Assembly (NCBI RefSeq): GCF_019453995.1
Contig: NZ_CP075587.1
Coordinates: forward strand, 806,001-870,000
Reading direction: 5' to 3'
Length of the DNA: 64,000 nt
Source: Candidatus Rhabdochlamydia oedothoracis
Lineage (GTDB): Bacteria; Chlamydiota; Chlamydiia; Chlamydiales; Rhabdochlamydiaceae
Shown here: in pieces, positions 57,091 to 64,000 of the stretch
Position numbering within the stretch: the first letter of the stretch is position 1
How the letters are laid out: each line of letters starts with the position of its first letter
Notes under the pieces: model-generated
What the model saw: only the letters and a program-made list of their open reading frames with translations
Told to the model about the DNA's origin: nothing
The model's database searches: none
Program-made: the position numbers and the translations under genes

Positions 57091-58097
57091 CACATCACAC
57101 AGTTAGCTTGGGAAATCAACTCAGCGGTCTCTTCCCAATTTAAGCAAGGATCTGTAATGGAAAGACCAAACTCTAGCTTATCCGGTTCTAGAATTTGGTT
57201 GCCTTCTTTTAGATGACTCTCTATCATCAATCCTAAAATTTCATGCCTACCGTTCGAAATTTGCTCTAAGACAGATTCAAAGACATTTTTTTGTTTTTGG
57301 AATTGTTTTTCACAGTTATCATGCGCACAGTCAATGATAATACGCTGGGGTAAATTAAGGGCAGCTAATTTTTTCAAAGCTGTTTTGATTGACTTGGAAT
57401 CATAATTAATTCCTTGATAAGAGCCTCTTAAAACAAGGTGTGTATGAGGATTTCCCACAGATTGAAAGGCACATGCAATCCCTTCTTGGTTGATGCTCAT
57501 AAAAGTGTGCTTTTCTTTAGCAGATAAAACTCCATGAATGGCGTCTTCTAAAGAACCATCTGTGTGATTTTTAAAGCCTACAGGGAAATAAAGGCTAGAG
57601 GCTAATTCGCGGTGTACTTGAGAACTAGAGGTACGAGCACCAATGAATCCCCAAGTGATTAAATCGCTTAAAAAGCAAGATGAAAGAGGATCAAGCCACT
57701 CCGTTGCGCAAGGAACATGCATTTCAGCAAGAGTGGTTAGAAGCCTGCGAGACCAGAGTAACCCCGTTTGAATATCGTTACTTCCATCTAAGTAAGGGTC
57801 GTACATTAAACCCTTCCAACCTGTAATTGTACGAGGTTTTTGCAGATGAACGCGCATGACTAGAAAACAGCGGTTACTCAAAGTAGTACAAATTTTTTTA
57901 AAGCATTCGGCATAAGCAATAGCTGAGTCGATATCGTGAATAGAACAGGGACCGATAAAAAATACTTTGCTAGGATCTTCTGCTGCTGCAATCGCATTTG
58001 CCTTTTTTTTGGATTGCATAAGAAAATCTTGTGCGGATTTGGAAGGAGGGCATTGCTTTTTTAAAATAGCAGGAGAGAGTATTTGTATTTGCTTCAT
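57087..58097 (-). CDS. aroG: 3-deoxy-7-phosphoheptulonate (DAHP) synthase, class I
   Basis: The 336 residues contain VFFIGPCSIHDIDSAIAYAE, VMRVHLQKPRTITGWKGLMY with DPYLDGS, and IIDCAHDNCEKQF. These are the PEP/E4P and metal-binding motifs of AroFGH-type enzymes. It makes DAHP, the first step of the shikimate pathway. The catalytic Cys of GPCS is present. It is slightly shorter than the E. coli enzymes (about 350). No other aro gene is adjacent. Confidence 0.93.
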   Translation of the reverse strand: MKQIQILSPAILKKQCPPSKSAQDFLMQSKKKANAIAAAEDPSKVFFIGPCSIHDIDSAIAYAECFKKICTTLSNRCFLVMRVHLQKPRTITGWKGLMYDPYLDGSNDIQTGLLWSRRLLTTLAEMHVPCATEWLDPLSSCFLSDLITWGFIGARTSSSQVHRELASSLYFPVGFKNHTDGSLEDAIHGVLSAKEKHTFMSINQEGIACAFQSVGNPHTHLVLRGSYQGINYDSKSIKTALKKLAALNLPQRIIIDCAHDNCEKQFQKQKNVFESVLEQISNGRHEILGLMIESHLKEGNQILEPDKLEFGLSITDPCLNWEETAELISQANCVMC

Positions 58098-58206
58098 AAA
58101 GTTCTAGATCGGAAAAACATTGGTTTCAACCTAGCATATGTACAAAAAACGTGCAACTGCTAACACAAAAGAAGTTGTACTTGAGAATTTATAACCCAAG
58201 GTGAAA

Positions 58207-59583
58207 ATGACTTATAAAGTATTTGTTTGGTATTTAAATCAATTAGATAAATGGATGTGGAGCTATATCTTATTCTTTCTACTCATTGGTGTAGGAATAT
58301 TTTTTACGATTCGTTTAAAGGGAATGCAGTTTCGTTATTTGGGTTACTCCTTAAAATTAGCGTTTACTAGATCGGATCAGGATGCTGAAGGAGACATTAG
58401 CCAATTTCAATCACTGATGACAGCACTAGCTGCAACCATTGGAATTGGTAGTATTGCAGGGGTTGCAACCGCAATTGTTGCAGGGGGATTTGGTGCTGTC
58501 TTTTGGATGTGGATGATTGCTCTTGTAGGGATGGCGACTAAATTCATTGAGGCCATTTTAGCAGTGAAATATCGAGAGATAGATAAAAATGGAAGAATGT
58601 GTGGCGGACCTATGTACTATTTAGCAAATGGTCTGCAATTAAGATGGCTAGGGGTAATTTTCTCTATTTGCTGCTTACTAGCTACTCTCTGTGGAGGAAA
58701 TCTCATACAAGCACACTCTATTGCAATAGCTTGTACCGAACTTATTCCTTGTTCGGTTATTTGGCCTGGAGTTATTATGGCGGTTCTTACAGCTTTTGTT
58801 TTGTTTGGGGGTATTAAAAATATTGCTAAGATTAGTGGTTTGTTAGTACCGATTATGGCTCTCTTATATATTGTTTCAGGTTTATTTATTTTATATGTCC
58901 GCTATGACCGTGTTTGGGAGGGATTTTTAACAATTATCCAAACAGCCTTTACAGGACAAGCGGCAGTTGGTGGTTTCTTGGGAGCATCTGTTATGATGGC
59001 AATCCAGTTAGGTGCAGCTAGAGGGATCTCTTCAAACGAAGCGGGTATGGGAAGTGCCCCCATTGCTGCAGCAGCAGCAAAAACCGATGTACCAGGAAGA
59101 CAAGCCTTGATTTCTATGAGCGGGGTGTTTTTTTCTAGTTTTGTTGTATGCACAATTACAGCGCTTGTTATCTCGGTTACCGATGTTTTAGGAACAATAG
59201 GAGCAAATGGAGAAGCTCTCAATGGAGTAGCTCTTGTGATTCAGGCTTTTCGCATCATTCCCGGAGGGGAATTTATTGTGATTTTGGGAGTCATCTTATT
59301 TGGTTACACTACCATTATTGGATGGTCGTATTATGGAGAAAAAAGTATGGAGTTTCTTTTTAAAGGATTATTACAAAAAAGCTATCGGATTCTATTTTGT
59401 TTTTGTGTGTTTTTAGGCTCCATTATGAGTATAGAAATAGTTTGGCCTTTAGCAGATATTATGAATGGCTTAATGACTATTCCCAATTTAATCGGATTAA
59501 TCGGCCTATCTTCTATTGCTTGCAAGGAAGCGCAGCATTTTTTTCAGCTGCTAAGCCAAGAAAAAAAAGCAGCATTCGATTAA
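58207..59583 (+). CDS. Sodium:alanine symporter family (AGCS) transporter
   Basis: ATG 58207 has AAGGTG before it; GTG 58201 is the alternative. The 458 residues form about ten membrane helices. The family signature is GVATAIVAGGFGAVFWMWM with GMATKFIEAILAVKYRE. The AGCS motif GAARGISSNEAGMGSAPIAA is clear. These inner-membrane proteins import alanine or glycine with Na+, which fits the Na+-type V-ATPase ring in this window. Chlamydiae usually have two such genes. Confidence 0.93.
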   Translation: MTYKVFVWYLNQLDKWMWSYILFFLLIGVGIFFTIRLKGMQFRYLGYSLKLAFTRSDQDAEGDISQFQSLMTALAATIGIGSIAGVATAIVAGGFGAVFWMWMIALVGMATKFIEAILAVKYREIDKNGRMCGGPMYYLANGLQLRWLGVIFSICCLLATLCGGNLIQAHSIAIACTELIPCSVIWPGVIMAVLTAFVLFGGIKNIAKISGLLVPIMALLYIVSGLFILYVRYDRVWEGFLTIIQTAFTGQAAVGGFLGASVMMAIQLGAARGISSNEAGMGSAPIAAAAAKTDVPGRQALISMSGVFFSSFVVCTITALVISVTDVLGTIGANGEALNGVALVIQAFRIIPGGEFIVILGVILFGYTTIIGWSYYGEKSMEFLFKGLLQKSYRILFCFCVFLGSIMSIEIVWPLADIMNGLMTIPNLIGLIGLSSIACKEAQHFFQLLSQEKKAAFD

Positions 59584-59654
59584 ATCGCATCACAAACTTT
59601 TTCTTTTTGGGAAAAAGGCTTTTTATCAAAATTTTATTTTACTTATTTTAGTGA

Positions 59655-59814
59655 ATCTATAGAATTAAAAAAAAGAATAGGGAGGCTCTCAACTTCAAAA
59701 CTCCACTAGAAGTGTTTAGGAGATTATCTACAAACATGCTATGCTCGGGTGCACAATAGATGTTTTTTCAAGTATTTATATGTTCTTTTTTGTGCACTTC
59801 GAGGTTGAAAGGAC
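59655..59814 (+). mobile_element. IS30 remnant joining its two ends
   Basis: GAATTAAAAAAAAGAATAGG at the left recalls 28410-28430 of the intact copy. It is followed at once by GCTCTCAACTTC and the last 130 bases including the right inverted repeat GTGCACTTCGAGGTTGAAAG. The whole transposase middle is deleted. It ends 33 bases before the start of the large surface protein gene. Confidence 0.75.
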
Positions 59815-59852
59815 CACTGCTTATAAAAATAAACGGATAAAAAAAGATGTAC

Positions 59853-62800
59853 ATGAAGACACTATTGCTTTTAGCTTGCCATGTTTTGATTTTGAGCTCT
59901 AGAGCTATATGGAGCTCTGACTTTAGGGTTACAAATAATGCAGATAGTGGGACTGGGAGTTTTAGGCAATCAATCATTGATTTAAATGCTTTAGGAAGTT
60001 CACAACCCAGCACGGTTACATTTGAGCCAGGTCTTGGCAGGATTCAGCTTTTTAGCGATCTGCCCGCAATTGAAGTAGAGGGGGAATTTACCACATCTAC
60101 TAGAGACTCTTTAGTCATCGATGGAAGCAAAAATCAATACCTTATATTCAGTGCATTAAGTAAACCTTTTAAAGTTAATGTTGCTCCTTCTTCTTCTTTG
60201 ACTTTATCAGGAATCCTGGATTCAGGATCTCTGATAAGATCAGGTAAGGGAGAGCTCATCTTAGAAGGAAGTAATCGCTATACTGGAGGAACAGTAATCA
60301 TTGGCGGTTTATTAGCTCTTTCTGGATCTGGAAGTTTAGCTCCTAATGGTAAAGTAGTAATCAGTTCTGGTGGGATACTTAATATCAGTGCTATTGAATC
60401 TGATTCTCAAACGATCAGCGATTTAAGTGGATCTGGAGGGGAAATTGTTTTAGGAGCAAAGACATTAATCATGGAAGAGAGACTTCCTACAGAATATGGA
60501 GGGGTTATTAGTGGAACAGGCTCTATTGTCAAGCAGGGATTAGCCAAGCTTACACTAACAGAGAGTAATACTTACACTGGAAGAACAACAATTGATACGG
60601 GAATACTAGCCCTTTCTGGATCTGGAAGTTTAGCTCCTACTAGTAAAGTGATAACTCATGCAGGAGCTATATTTGATATAAGTTCTATAGCAGCTTCATC
60701 TCAAGCTATAGGTAGTTTAAGCGGATCTGGAGGAGAAATTGTATTAGGAGAAAAAACATTAATCATAGGAGGAATGCTCTCTACCGTATATAGAGGAGTT
60801 ATTAGTGGAACAGGTTCTGTTGTTAAGCAGGGACCTCAAATGTTCATCTTAATGGGAGAAAACACCTATACGGGTGGAACCATAATCAGTGGAGGGGTTT
60901 TACAAGGAAATACAACCAGTCTACAAGGGGACATCGTAAATGATTCTTCTCTTATTTTTGATCAAATGAGTTTGGGTGAATACGCCGGGGTGATTTCAGG
61001 ATCTGGTATTCTAACCAAACAAAATATGGGATTGCTTATCTTAAGTAATGCAAATACCTATACTGGTGGAACCATAGTCAGTGGAGGGGTTTTACAAGGA
61101 AATACAATCAGTCTACAAGGGGACATCGTAAATGATTCTTCTCTTATTTTTGATCAAATGAGTTTGGGTGAATACGCCGGGGTGATTTCAGGAACAGGAG
61201 CTGTAATCAAGAAAAATGTAGGAACGCTTATCTTAAGTAACGCAAATACCTATACTGGAGGAACTACAGTCATTGAAGGGAGTTTACAGGGAAATACAAC
61301 GAGTCTACAAGGAGATATTGTAAATGATGCGTTGGTTGTATTTGATCAAGTTGGTACGGGAACATATAATGGAATGCTCGCAGGAACAGGAACTGTAATT
61401 AAACAAAATACAGGAACACTTATCTTAAAAGGTAGCAATCACACCGGAAGCACAAGGATTAAAGCAGGGAGATTAGCTCTATCAGGAAGATTGCTTTCTA
61501 TGGGATCTGTCGATATTCATGCAGGAGTCTTTGATATTAGTTCTATTTCAGCCACATCACAAACTATTCGTAATTTAAGCGGTATAGGGGGAGAAGTTGT
61601 CTTAGGGACAAAAACGCTTATAGCAGGATCGCTTGATGATACAATTTACGAAGGAGTGATTAGTGGAGCTGGCTCTTTTACTAAACAAGGATTAGGAACT
61701 CTTACATTTAGTGGAATACATACTTATACGGGAGCAACAAACATCTCTTCTGGGCGAATTGCACTTTCTGGTAATGGTTCTTTAGCAATAGATAACCTGG
61801 TTATTCTCAGTGGATCAGATAGCATTTTTGACATCACAGAAGCTAATGGAGCACGTAGTATTGGAAGCATTGATGGGGTTGAGGGCAGTCAAGTTTTATT
61901 AGGGGCTAATGCATTAACCGTTGGAGATTCTAATCAAACAACTTATGCAGGAATTATTAGTGGAACAGGCGCCTTTATTAAACAAGGCTCCGGAAGACTC
62001 ATCTTAACAGGACCCAACACGTATTCTGGAGGAACTTTGGTTAGTGCTGGATTTCTACAAGGAAGTACAAATAGCCTGCAAGGAAATATTCTAAATAATG
62101 CTTCTATAGTGTTCGATCAAGCGCATACAGGAACATATGATGGGGTTCTTTCAGGAGATGGAGCTCTTAATAAACAAAATACAGGAACGGTTATTTTCAC
62201 AGGAGCTAATACGTATTCTGGAGGAACAATGATCACTTTGGGGACATTAGCTCTTTCAGGATTGGGAACTATATTGCCTACTGGGACTGTTATAATCAAT
62301 GTAGGAAACTTTGATATTAGCGATATCACTGCTTCATCGCAAACCATTGGCGAGCTAATTGGAGGAGGAACTATTTTTTTAGGAGAAAAAACGCTGATTA
62401 CCGCAACTAAAAATAACACAAGTTACGTAGGAATCATTAATGGGACAGGGTCCTTTATTAAACAGGGTAGTGGGGTATTGACTTTGAGTGGAACTAATAC
62501 CTATTCCGGAGGGACAACGATCAATGCTGGGACACTAGCTCTTTCAGGATCAGGAAAACTCTCTTCTACAGGATCTGTTACTATTCATGCAGGAGGCTTT
62601 GACATAAGTAACATTGCAGATTCATTTCAAAACATAGGTGATTTAAGCGGTAGTGGAGGAGAGATTATTTTAGGAGATAAAACACTAATTCAAGAAGCTT
62701 TTAATCATACAAGCTATGCAGGATTAATCAGAGGTTCTGGTGCTCTTATAAAACAGGGTTTGGGAACTCTTGTTCTAACAGGTGATAACGACTACTCCGG

Positions 62801-64000
62801 GGGAACTACAGTGAATGATGGGGTTCTGCAAGGAAATACAAATAGTTTGCAAGGAAATATTCTAAATAATGCTTCTCTAGTATTCGATCAAGCGCATACA
62901 GGAACATATAATGGGGTTCTCTCAGGAGCTGGATCTATTGATAAACGAGATACAGGAACAGTTATTTTTACAGGAACTAATACCTATTCTGGAGGGACAA
63001 TGATCAATGCTGGGACACTAGCTCTTTCAGGATCAGGAAAACTCTCTTCTATAGGAGCTGTTACCATCAATGAAGGAGCTTTTGATATTAGTGGAATTGC
63101 AGCAGAATCTCAACCAATAGGAGACTTAACTGGAGTCGGCTTTGTTAATTTAGGAAACAAAAATCTCATTGAGGGCACTGCTAATCATACCACCTATTCC
63201 GGGGTCATTCAGGGAGGAGCTAATGGTAGATTTACTAAACAAGGCAGTGGCATACTCACTCTAACAGGAATCAATACTTATTCTGGAGGAACAATCATTA
63301 ATGAGGGAACGCTAGCTCTTGTAGGTTCTGGTACTTTAAACCCCGCAGGAGATGTTATCGTCAATGCAGGGGTTTTTCATATTAGTGATATTACTGCTGC
63401 ATCTCAAACAATAGGTAGCTTAAGTGGAACGGGAGGTATTGTTGAGTTAGGAACGAAAAATCTCATTGAAGGCACAGTAAATGATAGCACTTACTCAGGA
63501 GTCATTCAGGGGAGCGGATCTCTTATTAAACAAAATACTGGAACACTTACTCTAACTGGAGTTAATACCTATTCTGGAGGAACAATCATTAATGGAGGAA
63601 CTCTTGCTCTTTCAGCTCTTGGGGCTTTACATTCTGCAGGAAATGTTACTATCAATGAAGGAGTTTTTGATATTAGTGATATTACAGCAGAGTTTCACAC
63701 CATAGGAGATTTAACTGGAGCCGGCTCTGTTAACTTAGGATCTAAAATACTGATTACTGGAGCTAGCTCTGTTGACTTAGGATCTAAAATGCTGAGTAAA
63801 GGAATAGCTAATCACACCATTTATCATGGAGTTATTCATGGAGAGGATGATGGCGTGTTTATCAAGCAAGGCATTGGTACTTTGAAATTAACAGGATCGA
63901 GTATTCACACAGGACATACGCTAGTCGCTGAAGGCATTCTTCATATTCATGGGAAATTAAGAAGCACTGTTAACGTGTTGCCTAATGCCTCTTTAATGGG
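59853..64000 (+). CDS. Autotransporter-associated beta-strand-repeat surface protein, 5' part
   Basis: The frame is open from ATG 59853 (or ATG 59847, in frame) to the window edge, at least 1382 codons. A signal peptide (MKTLLLLACHVLILSSRA) is followed by DFRVTNNADSGTGSFRQSI and then by about fifteen repeats. Each has the PATR-type core, such as GSIVKQGLAKLTLTESNTYTG, GGTxIxxGxLALSGSGSL and VxIxxGxFDIS. These repeats form right-handed beta-helix stalks of autotransporter passenger domains. The C-terminal barrel would lie beyond the window. Chlamydial Pmp motifs (GGAI, FxxN) are not prominent, so this is PATR-type rather than classic Pmp. The repeats are also conserved as DNA (60873-61001 and 61065-61193). 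Confidence 0.85.
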   Translation, partial: MKTLLLLACHVLILSSRAIWSSDFRVTNNADSGTGSFRQSIIDLNALGSSQPSTVTFEPGLGRIQLFSDLPAIEVEGEFTTSTRDSLVIDGSKNQYLIFSALSKPFKVNVAPSSSLTLSGILDSGSLIRSGKGELILEGSNRYTGGTVIIGGLLALSGSGSLAPNGKVVISSGGILNISAIESDSQTISDLSGSGGEIVLGAKTLIMEERLPTEYGGVISGTGSIVKQGLAKLTLTESNTYTGRTTIDTGILALSGSGSLAPTSKVITHAGAIFDISSIAASSQAIGSLSGSGGEIVLGEKTLIIGGMLSTVYRGVISGTGSVVKQGPQMFILMGENTYTGGTIISGGVLQGNTTSLQGDIVNDSSLIFDQMSLGEYAGVISGSGILTKQNMGLLILSNANTYTGGTIVSGGVLQGNTISLQGDIVNDSSLIFDQMSLGEYAGVISGTGAVIKKNVGTLILSNANTYTGGTTVIEGSLQGNTTSLQGDIVNDALVVFDQVGTGTYNGMLAGTGTVIKQNTGTLILKGSNHTGSTRIKAGRLALSGRLLSMGSVDIHAGVFDISSISATSQTIRNLSGIGGEVVLGTKTLIAGSLDDTIYEGVISGAGSFTKQGLGTLTFSGIHTYTGATNISSGRIALSGNGSLAIDNLVILSGSDSIFDITEANGARSIGSIDGVEGSQVLLGANALTVGDSNQTTYAGIISGTGAFIKQGSGRLILTGPNTYSGGTLVSAGFLQGSTNSLQGNILNNASIVFDQAHTGTYDGVLSGDGALNKQNTGTVIFTGANTYSGGTMITLGTLALSGLGTILPTGTVIINVGNFDISDITASSQTIGELIGGGTIFLGEKTLITATKNNTSYVGIINGTGSFIKQGSGVLTLSGTNTYSGGTTINAGTLALSGSGKLSSTGSVTIHAGGFDISNIADSFQNIGDLSGSGGEIILGDKTLIQEAFNHTSYAGLIRGSGALIKQGLGTLVLTGDNDYSGGTTVNDGVLQGNTNSLQGNILNNASLVFDQAHTGTYNGVLSGAGSIDKRDTGTVIFTGTNTYSGGTMINAGTLALSGSGKLSSIGAVTINEGAFDISGIAAESQPIGDLTGVGFVNLGNKNLIEGTANHTTYSGVIQGGANGRFTKQGSGILTLTGINTYSGGTIINEGTLALVGSGTLNPAGDVIVNAGVFHISDITAASQTIGSLSGTGGIVELGTKNLIEGTVNDSTYSGVIQGSGSLIKQNTGTLTLTGVNTYSGGTIINGGTLALSALGALHSAGNVTINEGVFDISDITAEFHTIGDLTGAGSVNLGSKILITGASSVDLGSKMLSKGIANHTIYHGVIHGEDDGVFIKQGIGTLKLTGSSIHTGHTLVAEGILHIHGKLRSTVNVLPNASLM
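60873..61193 (+). repeat. Near-identical 129-bp duplication at 192-bp spacing in the surface-protein gene
   Basis: 60873-61001 and 61065-61193 differ at only a few bases (for example ATAATC/ATAGTC, ACAACC/ACAATC) and are 64 codons apart, so a whole repeat unit was copied recently. Looser copies follow at about 61250, 62020 and 62790. Confidence 0.85.

Noticed and set aside
59805-59832. Promoter TTGAAA ... TATAAA formed by the IS30 end before the surface-protein gene
   Set aside because: Spacing between the two boxes is about 11 bases, too short for a sigma-70-type promoter.
62117-62419. Minus-strand frame of 100 codons in the surface-protein gene
   Set aside because: Antisense of a PATR repeat; the plus frame is open through the whole region.

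Overview
The window is from a member of the order Chlamydiales. Three things support this. It has the chlamydial block infA - tRNA-Thr - tuf - tRNA-Trp - secE - nusG - rplKAJL - rpoB - rpoC with transaldolase (tal) and a V-type ATPase operon (atpE, a DUF2764 gene, atpA, B, D, I, K) further along. It also carries typical chlamydial neighbours (MYG1-like, HIT and HEAT-repeat genes in a row). The DNA is AT-rich. The heavy load of decayed insertion sequences, the large repeat proteins and a 425-residue EF-Tu point to an environmental lineage (Rhabdochlamydia-like is plausible) rather than Chlamydia itself. This placement is inference; no rRNA is present.

Layout. 1-7.0 kb: end of a DUF1207-like gene, a large LOG-family protein, MYG1-like, HIT, HEAT-repeat and aromatic amino acid permease genes. 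7.0-8.9 kb: two IS scraps, an IS-truncated membrane protein and sufE. 9.1-22.2 kb: the translation/transcription block, intact, with a hairpin-plus-T-run between rplL and rpoB and a strong terminator after rpoC. 22.3-31.75 kb: an accessory region between rpoC and tal. It holds an SDR-like protein, two adjacent repeat-rich effector-like genes that share a motif, an oppA-like gene split by an IS30 element, and IS5/IS30 debris. 31.76-34.0 kb: tal and two exported proteins of unknown function. 34.2-37.1 kb: a 959-residue protein with a CX5R phosphatase-like motif. 37.1-39.1 kb: a nested IS, a truncated alpha/beta hydrolase and a small membrane protein. 39.3-46.8 kb: the V-ATPase operon. 46.9-54.3 kb: an IS graveyard (IS5, IS630, IS481-like, IS110). 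It surrounds a gene coding for eight tandem, nearly identical helix-turn-helix domains. 54.4-59.6 kb: fumC, a Nudix hydrolase, a lipoprotein, DAHP synthase and a sodium:amino acid symporter. 59.85 kb to the end: the first 1382 codons of an autotransporter-repeat surface protein that runs out of the window.

The housekeeping genes fit an intracellular bacterium with host-dependent metabolism. Amino acid import (aromatic permease, AGCS symporter, oligopeptide-binding remnant) sits beside a V-ATPase whose ring subunit keeps Na+-type ligand residues. The accessory parts look like a workshop for repeat-built, probably exported proteins. The most unusual is the tandem HTH array (51646-53174), where nearly all differences between repeats fall in the predicted DNA-recognition helix. 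Next are the paired sequon-rich / mucin-like genes (23521-26905) and the CX5R protein (34209-37088).
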